Below, piece after piece: positions 16,972 through 26,554 of a stretch of DNA of 64,000 bases (the first letter of the stretch is position 1; each line of letters opens with the position of its first letter). This stretch comes from Devosia sp. Lineage in GTDB: Bacteria; Pseudomonadota; Alphaproteobacteria; Rhizobiales; Devosiaceae. The notes below the pieces were generated by a model, which had not been told where the DNA came from, did no database searches, and saw only the letters and a list, made by a program, of their open reading frames with translations. The stretch spans positions 3,243,380-3,307,379 of the forward strand of contig CP051235.1 of NCBI GenBank assembly GCA_017794705.1, in the 5' to 3' direction. Both the position numbers and the translations under genes were made by a program.

Positions 16972-17278
16972 TAATGAAGATGGCTGCCTTTGGAAAATCG
17001 GGAGGGTGGACGTGGGACGAGCGACGACGGGCGGGGCGGGGAACCAGCGGTGAGGGGCAGAGGGGCGACGAGCGGTGAGGGGCAGAGGGGCGACGAGCGG
17101 TGAGGGGCAGAGGGGCGACGAGCGGTGAGGAGCGGAGGCCAGGAACAGGGAGATCAGACCTTGCGATGCCGAAGCCATGCTGCACGAGGGGATTCAGGGC
17201 CAGTGGCCGGGGCGGGCCTTCCGCCTCGATAGAGGAATTCGAGGAGGCAGCCTTTGCGGCCGCCTCCCTTTCGAAATT
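16972..17278. other. Intergenic region with minisatellite
   Basis: Between the amidase gene and the 64-aa protein gene. It contains the tandem array 17046-17130 and no convincing gene. A 33-codon open frame from ATG 16974 runs into the tandem repeat and is probably chance. Confidence 0.5.
17046..17130. repeat. Tandem repeat, 25-bp unit, about 3.4 copies
   Basis: Three identical units starting AGCGGTGAGGGGCAG and ending GGGGCGACG at 17046-17070, 17071-17095 and 17096-17120, then a partial fourth to 17130. There are no spacers, so it is not a CRISPR array. One strand is extremely purine-rich. Confidence 0.95.
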
Positions 17279-17473
17279 CTAGCGATTCTTGGTGTGACTG
17301 TTTCCGTACTTGTCCACGTGGGTCTCGGACACGATTGAAGCGCCTCGCATTCCAAAAATGTCCTCTGAGCCGCGGGAGACGACGATGTTCTTGCCGCCAT
17401 GACCGTCGTCACTTTCCTTCACCCAGGTTGTCTGCCCGCTGCTGTCGGTGTGCCGGGTTTCCTTGCTCGCCAT
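17279..17473 (-). CDS. Small hypothetical protein
   Basis: A 64-aa hydrophilic protein, polar and glycine-rich (SSGQTTWVKESDDGHGGKNI then DKYGNSHTKNR). The start at 17473 is chosen over the upstream in-frame codons because AAGGAG stands 7 bases before it. No family is recognised; the repeated T-x-W/V and D-x-x-G pattern suggests a small beta-rich protein. It lies downstream of the HTH gene on the same strand (103 bp gap), so they may form an operon. Base composition is lower in GC than most neighbours. Confidence 0.5.
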   Translation of the reverse strand: MASKETRHTDSSGQTTWVKESDDGHGGKNIVVSRGSEDIFGMRGASIVSETHVDKYGNSHTKNR

Positions 17474-17576
17474 TCGATTTCTCCTTGATGTTGCAGTGCA
17501 ATGCCCCCTCCGCATGCTTGCATTAAGCGGCCGGTCACTCTTGTCGTTTTGTTTGACGTCAATATTGAACTGGTTT

Positions 17577-17924
17577 TTACGCGGGGCCCTGCTGTTCGTC
17601 GATCTCGCCTGCGAGCACCGACACTTCCCAATCAAGCAAAACCTGAATGTCTTCACGAAGGCCTTGAGGCAGACGTTTCAGCCGGAGCAATGCATCAAGA
17701 GTCGTCTTGTTTGGCTGTCGTCGATGGAGGTACAGATTGTCTCCTTCGCGCAGCAGCCGATCTCTCAACTGGTTGTTTTCGACATTGCGAATAGAGCCTT
17801 CTGAGACGCCAATTGCCTTGGCCAGACCGCGTCTGCTGACGCCCAGAATCGATCTGTACTTTGACACACCCTCCCCGATGCGCTGCAGCAATGCATCGCG
17901 GGAAATCTTGTTGATTGAATGCAT
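17577..17924 (-). CDS. HTH (XRE/Cro-like) DNA-binding protein
   Basis: A 115-aa protein whose residues about 20-50 (GVSKYRSILGVSRRGLAKAI, then GVSEGSIRNVE) form a helix-turn-helix with a typical turn. The C-terminal half has a leucine-rich helical stretch (LDALLRLKRLPQGLREDIQV). Ribosome site GGAG stands 8 bases before ATG 17924. It could be a repressor or an antitoxin-like regulator of the small gene downstream, but no toxin family is seen. The patch 17279-17924 is less GC-rich than the surroundings. Confidence 0.6.
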   Translation of the reverse strand: MHSINKISRDALLQRIGEGVSKYRSILGVSRRGLAKAIGVSEGSIRNVENNQLRDRLLREGDNLYLHRRQPNKTTLDALLRLKRLPQGLREDIQVLLDWEVSVLAGEIDEQQGPA

Positions 17925-18273
17925 GGGATTTCTCCAACCTTGAACAAATAATGCCCAGTTTGGAGACGTTGCTTTGGTGCCGGGTCCCTTCAGTCACCCC
18001 CACCCGAATTGCACCTTGCGACCAGAAATCACCGACAAAATATTCGGCGCACCAGTCCGTCTCTTCGATATCCGGTTCAATGAACCGACCGCAACAACAC
18101 GAACTTAACTGCAAGTGATTGCCGCGGCAAGAAGCTACAGTTCATGCAACGTGTATTCTGACCGTGATTGTCATTATGGTCCTCAGTGCGGCTACTATTT
18201 GGCCAATGCAGATGGCGTCAGTTCCCGCGATGCTTGGGATCCGACGGCGGGAAGTAAGAAAGAGGACAATCAG
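17925..18273. other. Divergent intergenic region
   Basis: Lies between the HTH gene and the methyltransferase gene. No supported gene. A minus-strand frame spans part of it but overlaps the HTH gene in another frame and has no recognisable family. Composition is close to 52-55% GC by eye, lower than typical here. Confidence 0.45.
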
Positions 18274-18906
18274 ATGAGCGGGATTGACTGGATCCGCCGG
18301 TGGGAGGACCGGAATATCGGGTTTCATGAGGGGGTGCCCAACGTTCATCTGGTGGCGCATTTTGACAGGCTGGGAGTTCAACCGGGTGGGCGGGTGCTGG
18401 TGCCGTTTTGTGGGAAATCTGTGGACATGCATTGGCTTCTTGGGGGTGGCTATCACGTCATCGGCGCGGAAATCAGTGAGATGGCGATTTCCGAGTTGTT
18501 CGATGAGTTGGGGGTTGCTCCGCATAAATCGAACGTGGGGCCGGTGCAGCTTTGGGCGGCTGACGGGATCGAAATTTTCGTGGGTGATCTGTTTGAGTTG
18601 ACGGCGGAGCTGGTGGGGCCGGTGGACGCGGTTTATGACCGGGCGGCGTTTGTGGCGCAGCCCGAGGATGAGCGTGGCGGCTACGCGGAGCATGTGATCG
18701 CGTTGGCTGGCGGGGCGCCGCAGCTGCTGATCACCTATTCCTATGATCAGAGCCTGATGTCGGGTCCGCCATTTTCGATTCCAGACGAAGAGGTGCATTC
18801 GCGCTATGGCGGACGCTACGCGATCACCAAGATCGACGAGGCTGCGACGGGCGGGGTGCGCGGTGTGCCTGCTGACGAGGGCGTTTGGTTGCTGACGCCG
18901 CGTTAG
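18274..18906 (+). CDS. Thiopurine S-methyltransferase family protein
   Basis: A 210-aa SAM-dependent methyltransferase. The N-terminus WIRRWEDRNIGFHEGVPNVH matches the TPMT pattern W-x-x-R-W-x-x-x-x-I-G-F-H, and VLVPFCGKSVDMHWL plus VIGAEISEMAISELF form the SAM pocket (about 43-75). Bacterial TPMTs methylate thiopurines and selenium/tellurium species. The start at ATG 18274 follows GAGGACAATCAG; the longer frame upstream lacks family similarity. It ends overlapping the convergent MetE-like gene by 4 bp. Confidence 0.88.
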   Translation: MSGIDWIRRWEDRNIGFHEGVPNVHLVAHFDRLGVQPGGRVLVPFCGKSVDMHWLLGGGYHVIGAEISEMAISELFDELGVAPHKSNVGPVQLWAADGIEIFVGDLFELTAELVGPVDAVYDRAAFVAQPEDERGGYAEHVIALAGGAPQLLITYSYDQSLMSGPPFSIPDEEVHSRYGGRYAITKIDEAATGGVRGVPADEGVWLLTPR

Positions 18907-19919
18907 AGCCGCTGGCGGGCGAGTTGGGCGCCGGCGCCGAGGGCCTGCAGCTTGCCGCGGGCGACCGCTCGGGAAAGCGGCGCGAGGCCGCAGTTGGTGC
19001 AGGGCATCAGCCGTTCCGGATCGACGAAAGCGCTTGCGTCCCTGATGCGGGTGGCGACTTCTTCGGCGGTTTCCACCTGGTCGGTGGCGACATCGATGAC
19101 GCCGACCATGACTTGTTTGTGGGCCAAGAGTTTCATCAGGTCGGGCGGGACGCGGGAGTTGGCATATTCCACCGAGACCTGGCCGATTTTCGAGGCATCG
19201 AGGGCGGGGAAGATCTGTTCGTACTGGCGCCACTGTTCGCCCAGGGTCTTTTTCCAGTCGGTGTTGGCCTTGATGCCGTAGCCATAGCAGATGTGAACGG
19301 CCGTATCGCATTTGAGGCCCTCGATGGCGCGTTCGAGGGTGGCGATGCCCCATTCGTTGACGTCGTCCATGAAGGCGTTGAAGGCGGGCTCATCGAACTG
19401 GATGAGGGAAACGCCGGCGGCCTCGAGTTCACGGGCCTCGTCGTTGAGGATTTCGGCGAAGGCCATCGCCATGTCAGCGCGGCGGCCATAGTGGGCGTCT
19501 GCGATGGTGTCGCAGATGGTCATCGGCCCGGGGAGGGTGAATTTGATCGGGTGATCGGTGTGGGCGTGGATATATTCCGCTTCGCGCATGTGCACCGGTT
19601 CCGGCCGTGAGAGGGCGCGGGTGACAGTGGGCACATCAACCGTGTAGCGGTTGTTGCGGATGCCCATGGGCGTCTTGAGGGACCAGTCGATGCCGTCGAT
19701 GTGCTCGAGGAATCCGTGGACAAAATGGGTGCGGAACTGCTCGCCCTCGGTGACGATGTCGATCCCCGCCAGTTCCTGCTCCTTGATCCAGATGAGCGCG
19801 GCATCGCGCTTGGCCTCATCAAGCTCGGGGCCGGACTGGCGCCATTCGGGCCAGAGTTTTTCAGGCTCGGCCAGCCAGGCCGGTTTCGGCAGGCTGCCGG
19901 CAATGGTTGTCGTGAACAT
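18903..19919 (-). CDS. Short MetE-like (cobalamin-independent) methionine synthase
   Basis: A 338-aa protein corresponding only to the C-terminal catalytic barrel of MetE. It begins TTTIAGSLPKPAWL. Zinc ligands are visible: H and C of VHICYGYG, a Glu in QVSVEYANS, and the Cys of PCTNCGL. Core-MetE proteins of this size (MesD type) transfer a methyl group to homocysteine, and some need the DUF1852 partner MesX, which is not in this window. The start at 19919 follows GAGGGGGAACC; an upstream in-frame ATG at 19979 is possible. It probably shares a transcript with the small membrane gene upstream. Confidence 0.82.
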   Translation of the reverse strand: MFTTTIAGSLPKPAWLAEPEKLWPEWRQSGPELDEAKRDAALIWIKEQELAGIDIVTEGEQFRTHFVHGFLEHIDGIDWSLKTPMGIRNNRYTVDVPTVTRALSRPEPVHMREAEYIHAHTDHPIKFTLPGPMTICDTIADAHYGRRADMAMAFAEILNDEARELEAAGVSLIQFDEPAFNAFMDDVNEWGIATLERAIEGLKCDTAVHICYGYGIKANTDWKKTLGEQWRQYEQIFPALDASKIGQVSVEYANSRVPPDLMKLLAHKQVMVGVIDVATDQVETAEEVATRIRDASAFVDPERLMPCTNCGLAPLSRAVARGKLQALGAGAQLARQRL

Positions 19920-19988
19920 TCTGGTTCCCCCTCGCTGCGGCCAGTATGGCGCATTCAGCGAGCAGGTCCAATGGTTCAAACGCGCCTG

Positions 19989-20273
19989 TCAGCCTTCGAT
20001 GGCGTATTTGTCGTCCGGCAGCAGCGCGAGGCGTAGCGTATGCCAGCTGGCCCAAAGGGCGGGCAGGGCGAAGATCACCGCGAGAGCCACCAGCAGGTAG
20101 AATCCGGCGTGGAGGATGCCGGCAACCGAAAAGATCGCGGCGAGATCCGTGGCCCAGATGGCAATGCCGATCATCAGGATTTCGGGGATGTTGGCGAGGA
20201 GGTGGCGCAGGGAATAGCGCGGCGCGGACGCCGTGGTGGTGGAAACCGGGGTTTCCTCGGGTTTGCTTTGCAT
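19989..20273 (-). CDS. Small two-pass membrane protein, unknown function
   Basis: A 94-aa protein with a polar N-terminus and two hydrophobic segments (about 30-52 and 55-75), ending in charged LLPDDKYAIEG. No family is recognised. It lies 69 bp upstream of the MetE-like gene on the same strand and so may be co-transcribed. The ribosome site is weak. Confidence 0.5.
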   Translation of the reverse strand: MQSKPEETPVSTTTASAPRYSLRHLLANIPEILMIGIAIWATDLAAIFSVAGILHAGFYLLVALAVIFALPALWASWHTLRLALLPDDKYAIEG

Positions 20274-20366
20274 GATCAGAATCCAGACGCCACAGGCGGC
20301 GGCGCGACGGCCGGATTGATCGCCTGAACCGTGGCGGAATTGTGTTCGATCAGGGCAGCGCGGACG

Positions 20367-21494
20367 CTAGTTGCGCCGCTTCAGTTCGAGCGCCTTGTCG
20401 AGGGCCCTGACGGCGTAGCCGACGGGTTTGGGCAACAGGTCGTAGGCGGCGTCGCCGGGGTCAAGTTGACGCAAGGCGTGGACGGGCCAGTTAGGATTGT
20501 CGAGGGCGGGGCGGGCAAGCGCGACGAGGTCGGCGTCACCGTCGGCAATGATGCGCTCGGCCTCAAACGGGTCGGTGATGAGGCCAATGGCGGCGGTGGC
20601 GATATCGGCGCCATGTTTGACAGCGCGGGCGAGGGGTACCTGGTAGGAAGGGGCCACGGCGACCTTTGCACCGTCGAAGCCGCCTGATGAGCAGTCGACG
20701 AGGTCGACGCCGAGGGCCTTGACCTGTTTGGCCAGTTCGACTGAGTCCTCGACCTGCCAGCCTTCGGGGTGCCAGTCCTGCACCGAAAATCGCATGAACA
20801 GCGGCTTTTGTTCCGGCCAGACCTTGCGGACAGCGGCCACCACTTCGAGAGCGAAGCGCATGCGGTTTTCGCGGGAGCCGCCGTATTCGTCGGTGCGCCT
20901 GTTGGCGAGGGGCGAGAGGAACTGGTCCATGAGATAGCCATGGGCACCGTGGATTTCGACGAGGTCGAAACCGGCCTTTTCGGCGCGGACGGCGGCATCG
21001 GCGAAACTCTGGACAAGACCGGCGATTTCCTCTGTTGTGAGGGCGTGGGGGACCTTCCAGCCTTCGGTGTGGGGCACGGCACTGGGGGCGATGGGCTGCC
21101 AGTCGGTGTAGCCGATGGCGTCCAGTTTGGCTTGCGATGTGGGCAGGTCGGGACGCCAAGGGTTGGGCCGCGAACCCTTGCGGCCGGCGTGGGCAAGCTG
21201 GATGGCTGCCGCGGCGCCCTGGCTGTGAATGAAGTCCACGATCCGTTTGAGTTTGGGGATGTGCCGGTCGTCCCAGATGCCGAGGTCCGAATAAGAAATG
21301 CGGCCCTCGGGTGTGACGCCGGACGCTTCAACCATGACCAGCCCGAAGCCCCCCATGGCGAACCGGCCCAGATGCACCAGATGCCAATCCTCGGCCATGC
21401 CATCGACCGAATGATACTGACACATGGGTGAGACCATGGTGCGGTTGCGCAGGGTCAGGCCGCGCAGGGTGAGTGGCGTGAAGAGCAGGGGCAT
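20367..21494 (-). CDS. NADH:flavin oxidoreductase, old yellow enzyme family (NamA/YqjM-like)
   Basis: A 375-aa FMN TIM barrel. VSPMCQYHS places a conserved redox-tuning cysteine at residue 25, as in YqjM. IQLAHAGRKGS, the substrate-binding HGAHGYL, and ANRRTDEYGGSRENRMRF are family signatures; RFSVQDWHPEGW and the C-terminal DLVALARPALDNPNWP complete the fold. It probably reduces activated C=C bonds with NAD(P)H. The start at 21494 (MPLLFTPLTLRG) is chosen because the upstream extension is unlike the family. Confidence 0.92.
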   Translation of the reverse strand: MPLLFTPLTLRGLTLRNRTMVSPMCQYHSVDGMAEDWHLVHLGRFAMGGFGLVMVEASGVTPEGRISYSDLGIWDDRHIPKLKRIVDFIHSQGAAAAIQLAHAGRKGSRPNPWRPDLPTSQAKLDAIGYTDWQPIAPSAVPHTEGWKVPHALTTEEIAGLVQSFADAAVRAEKAGFDLVEIHGAHGYLMDQFLSPLANRRTDEYGGSRENRMRFALEVVAAVRKVWPEQKPLFMRFSVQDWHPEGWQVEDSVELAKQVKALGVDLVDCSSGGFDGAKVAVAPSYQVPLARAVKHGADIATAAIGLITDPFEAERIIADGDADLVALARPALDNPNWPVHALRQLDPGDAAYDLLPKPVGYAVRALDKALELKRRN

Positions 21495-21624
21495 GGGTCG
21501 TCCGGCTTTGGAGATGTTGGGCGGGAATATCGTCAGGTGACGATGGAGGCGGGGGCCGAGAAAGTCAAATGCCGACCTTGCGGCCGGCATTTGCAGGAGT
21601 TCGGGCAATGACAGAGCGTGGGTG

Positions 21625-22053
21625 TCAGGCTTGCTCACGATCGTCGACATAAACGACAAAACTGCCGTCTTCCTGTATCGCCAAGGCGATGACGGATTCG
21701 ACTTCCATTTCTTCGGTTTCCAGCGCGGCAGACAGTGCCGCATTTTCAGCGACTGCGGTGTGCAGTTCTTCGAGCCATGCGTCGTTCTCCTCGACGCGCA
21801 TATCAACAGACTCAATGGTCGCGGCGGTGATGCCGGACTGGAGTTCCGTAAGGCCCACAACCTGAACTTCGCCATCGAACTGTTCAATGTCGCTCAAGGC
21901 AGGCGGGTTTTCCAGTGCGCCAACGACCAGCTCGACAGCCGCAACATCCGGGGCAACAGGTGTTTCGGTTTCCTGCGCCAGTGCGGTTTGGGGCGCGAGC
22001 ATGAGTGCAGTTGTAAAGCTTGCCAGGATTATTCTTGATTTGAGGTTTTTCAT
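21625..22053 (-). CDS. Small secreted acidic protein, unknown function
   Basis: A 142-aa protein with an obvious signal peptide (MKNLKSRIILASF then LAPQTALA|QE cleavage near residue 26). The mature part is rich in Glu, Ala and Val with no cysteine and few aromatic residues, and ends in QEDGSFVVYVDDREQA. No family recognised. Monocistronic by spacing. Confidence 0.6.
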   Translation of the reverse strand: MKNLKSRIILASFTTALMLAPQTALAQETETPVAPDVAAVELVVGALENPPALSDIEQFDGEVQVVGLTELQSGITAATIESVDMRVEENDAWLEELHTAVAENAALSAALETEEMEVESVIALAIQEDGSFVVYVDDREQA

Positions 22054-22168
22054 GATGCCTCTCCTTTGTTGGATGCATGAAAAACGTCTCGGCGCGGCAC
22101 GAGTTCCAAACTTCAATGCAAGAACCCGGCTCTGAAAGAGAGTTTAGACCAGAATCTTGTTGCACCGA

Positions 22169-22192
22169 GCCGAACCGTACGTTACGGTACGG
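22169..22192. repeat. 24-bp palindromic element, copy 2
   Basis: Identical to 16948-16971, with CCGTAC-N6-GTACGG arms. It lies about 215 bp upstream of the TetR family gene; its size and symmetry would suit a TetR operator, but it may simply be a dispersed repeat. Confidence 0.85.
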
Positions 22193-22204
22193 CAAGTCGC
22201 TGGC

Positions 22205-22331
22205 GACAAGGTTTGTTTGAACCGGGGCCGGGGACGAGATGGTTTGTTAGACCCGGGGGGGCGACGTGGTTCTTTTGACCGGGGCGAGATGGCTCGTTTG
22301 ACCGGGGAGACATGGTTCGTTTGAACCGGTG
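22205..22331. repeat. Iteron-like degenerate tandem repeats, about five units
   Basis: Five units of roughly 23-30 bp with the core GGTTYGTTTGAACCGGGG. Units 1 and 5 contain perfect GGTT-N6-AACC dyads; the middle units have decayed arms. They stand between the 24-bp palindrome and the TetR start, on a regular spacing close to two helical turns. Confidence 0.75.
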
Positions 22332-22406
22332 AGAGGGCTGCCGAATTTCGGAAGCAGCTCGACGTATGGAACCGGGTGAATTGTAAGCGGCCCGGTGCGC
22401 GACCTG

Positions 22407-24186
<1,780 letters not shown>

Positions 24187-24231
24187 CATCGTCGAGTATG
24201 CTGCCCGATCCAAGGCCGAATTTTTTTGGTC

Positions 24232-24274
24232 GGTTGCCGAAGCGTTAAGGTGGTCTCCACCTTTTCTGGCAACC
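24232..24274 (+). other. Nested stem-loop between the two ilvC tails
   Basis: Outer arms GGTTGCC (24232-24238) and GGCAACC (24268-24274) enclose an inner stem AAGGTGG-TCT-CCACCTT (24247-24263). Both stems are perfect. The inner stem is followed by TTTCT, so it may act as a weak terminator or structured RNA element. Confidence 0.6.
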
Positions 24275-24278
24275 TCAG

Positions 24279-24320
24279 TGGATCAAAGCCAACCATCTGG
24301 TCAACAAGGAGCGCAACTAG
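24279..24320 (+). pseudogene. Detached second copy of the ilvC 3' end
   Basis: Encodes WIKANHLVNKERN and a stop. It differs from the real ilvC tail (24145-24186) at 5 of 42 bases; four differences are synonymous and one gives Gln to His. Similarity extends a few bases past the stop (TAGCAxCGT). There is no coding sequence upstream, so it is a remnant. Confidence 0.85.
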
Positions 24321-24344
24321 CAGCGTTTAGCCTTAAGACAGATT

Positions 24345-24380
24345 AATGGCCCGCGTTTGCGACGCGGGCCATTTCTTTTT
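24345..24380 (+). terminator. Intrinsic terminator of ilvC
   Basis: A 12-bp stem (24345-24356 with 24362-24373) with a TTGCG loop, followed by TCTTTTT. It lies just after the duplicated tail. Confidence 0.92.
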
Positions 24381-24458
24381 GCGATTTTCAATGACTTGGC
24401 GGGGTGACTTGTTGTGGCGTAGATTGGCAACGAGTGACGTAGTTCCCGGACGGGTTTC

Positions 24459-25613
24459 TTGACGAAGAGTATCGCAATTGTCGGCGGCGGGCTGATGGGG
24501 GCGCTGACAGCGCTGTGCCTTGCGCGCAAGGGGCACCAGGTCATCCTATACGAGCGCGAGGCGGAGGTGCTGTCGCGCGCCAGCCGCAACAATGAAGGCA
24601 AGGTGCATTCCGGGTTCACCTATGGGCTGGACCTGACCCATCGCACGCAGGACCTGATGTTTCGCTATGGCCGGGCGTTCATGCCGCGGTTGCGGGAGGT
24701 TCTGGGCGCCGAAGTCGACGCGATACTTCTGCACAGGCGCAATGATTATGCGGTGATGCGCGCCTCGCAATTGCAGGATGAACGAGAGGCGGCGCATGCC
24801 GGGGCGCTGAACCGGATTGCCGCAGACGCTGGAGATGGTGGTGCGGCTTTTGCCCGGCGGCTCGATGAGGCCGAGGTTCGGGGCCGGTTTTCGGACGCAG
24901 TCAGCCACGTTCATGAGGTGACGGAAGCGACCGTCGACGTGGATCTTTTGTGCGATCTGACGGCCAACGCTCTGCAGGCGGTGGGCAAGATCGAGATCGT
25001 TCCGGGGACGGATGTAGAAGCGATTTCGGAGGAAGGGGAGGTCCATTCGAACGGGCGGGCGCTGGGGCAGTTCGACCGGGTGCTCAACGCGGCGTGGGAC
25101 GGACTGCCGCGGCTGGATGCGGTGCGCGGGCAAGGTGCGGACGGATACTGCCTCCGCGCCAAATGCGGGTTTGTGGCGCGGGTGGTTTCGGGCATGCCGG
25201 CACGGCCGATCACGTTCTGCTGGGGTCCGTTTGGGGATTTGGTGCCGCAGAGGGATGGCATGGTCTATATTTCCTGGTACCCGGCCTGCCTGATGGGGTT
25301 CACAAAGAACGGTCTGGCAGGAGCGGAATGGTATGACACGGTGGCGGCAGCATTCGATTTCGAGGGCGCTTATGCCGAAAGCCGTGCGGCATTTGAAGCG
25401 CTGCTGCCGGGGCTTAAACTCGAGGCGCAGCCCGTGTCGGTGAAAGCCGGTTCGATTTTGGCGGAGGCCAGGACGGACATTGATGATCCGGCCAGCGGGC
25501 TGCACCGCCGTCACCGGTTCGGTCCGTCCGGAACGGGACGGGTGATGTCTGTCTACACGGCAAAGCTGACCTGCGCGCCGGGGCTTGCCCACGAGATAGC
25601 GGAGCAGTTTTGA
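24459..25613 (+). CDS. FAD-dependent oxidoreductase (DAO family)
   Basis: A 384-aa protein with an N-terminal FAD-binding Rossmann motif IVGGGLMGALTALCLARKGH (about 6-25) and the RASRNNEGKVHSGFTYGLD segment typical of D-amino-acid-oxidase-like oxidoreductases. The C-terminus has FGPSGTGRVMSVYTAKLTCA. Start is TTG 24459. It is translationally coupled (TTGA overlap) to a glycosyltransferase gene, suggesting a role in a surface-sugar or small-molecule pathway. Substrate unknown. Confidence 0.82.
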   Translation: MTKSIAIVGGGLMGALTALCLARKGHQVILYEREAEVLSRASRNNEGKVHSGFTYGLDLTHRTQDLMFRYGRAFMPRLREVLGAEVDAILLHRRNDYAVMRASQLQDEREAAHAGALNRIAADAGDGGAAFARRLDEAEVRGRFSDAVSHVHEVTEATVDVDLLCDLTANALQAVGKIEIVPGTDVEAISEEGEVHSNGRALGQFDRVLNAAWDGLPRLDAVRGQGADGYCLRAKCGFVARVVSGMPARPITFCWGPFGDLVPQRDGMVYISWYPACLMGFTKNGLAGAEWYDTVAAAFDFEGAYAESRAAFEALLPGLKLEAQPVSVKAGSILAEARTDIDDPASGLHRRHRFGPSGTGRVMSVYTAKLTCAPGLAHEIAEQF

Positions 25614-26536
25614 GCGTCCGGACTGTCAGCGTCTGTATTCCGGCCTACCAGTCGGAAGGCTTTCTGGAAGAGACGCTGGACAGCGTTCTCGGCCAGAGCT
25701 GGCCGGACATCGAGATTCTGATCTCAGTTGACTTGAGTACCGATGGCACGGCGGCGCTGGCGCGGCGCTATGCACCTCGGGCCAAAGTACTTGTCCAGGA
25801 CCGGCGGCTGGGCTGGGTGAAGAACCACAATGTCGTGCTGCGGGCAGCAAAGAGCCGGTACGTGATGATCATGCCGCATGATGACGTACTTGAACCGGAA
25901 TATGTGGCCAAATGCATGGCGGCGCTTGATGAGAACCCGGAGGCGGTGCTGGCCTTTTCCGATCTCGACATCATGGGCAGGCCGGAACAGGTGGTGATCC
26001 AGGTCGGTGAGGTGGGCGATTTTTTCGAGCGGATGCAGTCGTTTCTGAGGGGGCATTTTTCGGCTGTGGCCGTTCGCGGTATTGTCGACCGGCAAAAGGC
26101 GCGGCATTCTCTGGTGCCTGAACATGCCATGGGAGATTTTGCAGCGGACACGTTGTTCGTGGCGCAGATGGCGGCGCAGGGGCAGATTATCAGGGTGCCG
26201 GAAGTGCTCTATCACAAACGGCTGCATGCCGGCTCGACGCATGCGAAGTGGTATTCTCCCGACCCGTGGGAGATTGATGAGATGTGGGTCGCGCACTGCC
26301 TCGAAATCTACCGGACGATCGGAAGGGTCCGGCCATCGGCCCTGTTTGATCCACGGCTTCGGCAGGCGATCAGCGAGCGGCTGGCGCGGCAAAGAGTGGA
26401 ATTTGTGCGCCGGGGATGGCCGGAGATGATCGACCCGCAGGCGCGCCTGTTGCCGCAGCTTCTGCAGCATTATTGGCGGATCAGGCGCCGCCGGCCGCAT
26501 TACAGTTGGCTGAAAGCGGCGGACAGCCGAGGTTAG
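25610..26536 (+). CDS. Family 2 glycosyltransferase
   Basis: A 308-aa GT-A enzyme. VCIPAYQSEGFLEETLDSVL (about 8-27) and ILISVDLSTDGTAAL are the nucleotide-sugar-binding start of GT2; MIMPHDDVLEPEY contains the DxD-like acidic pair. The second half is basic and polar, without membrane segments. Start TTG 25610 overlaps the upstream stop. It probably transfers a sugar to a surface glycan; donor and acceptor unknown. Confidence 0.88.
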   Translation: MSVRTVSVCIPAYQSEGFLEETLDSVLGQSWPDIEILISVDLSTDGTAALARRYAPRAKVLVQDRRLGWVKNHNVVLRAAKSRYVMIMPHDDVLEPEYVAKCMAALDENPEAVLAFSDLDIMGRPEQVVIQVGEVGDFFERMQSFLRGHFSAVAVRGIVDRQKARHSLVPEHAMGDFAADTLFVAQMAAQGQIIRVPEVLYHKRLHAGSTHAKWYSPDPWEIDEMWVAHCLEIYRTIGRVRPSALFDPRLRQAISERLARQRVEFVRRGWPEMIDPQARLLPQLLQHYWRIRRRRPHYSWLKAADSRG

Positions 26537-26554
26537 GCCGTTTTTTTGGGCCGA

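Larger units (their letters stand above)
22054..22406. other. Repeat-rich region upstream of the TetR gene
   Basis: Holds the second copy of the 24-bp palindrome (22169-22192) and the iteron-like array 22205-22331. No gene is supported. Confidence 0.6.

Noticed and set aside
16974..17075. 33-codon frame starting just after the 24-bp palindrome
   Set aside because: Runs into the minisatellite, has no ribosome site and no family.
17046..17130. Possible CRISPR array
   Set aside because: Units are contiguous 25-bp tandem repeats with no spacers and no cas genes nearby.
17695..18114. Minus-strand frame overlapping the HTH gene
   Set aside because: Overlaps the HTH gene in another frame over most of its length, no recognisable domain, weak start.
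20381..21403. 340-codon minus-strand frame in the old yellow enzyme gene
   Set aside because: A second frame on the same strand with Ser/Pro/Arg-rich low-complexity translation; the real frame has all family motifs.
21495..21887. N-terminal extension of the old yellow enzyme frame by 131 codons
   Set aside because: Translation is unlike any OYE N-terminus and overlaps the secreted-protein gene antiparallel in frame.
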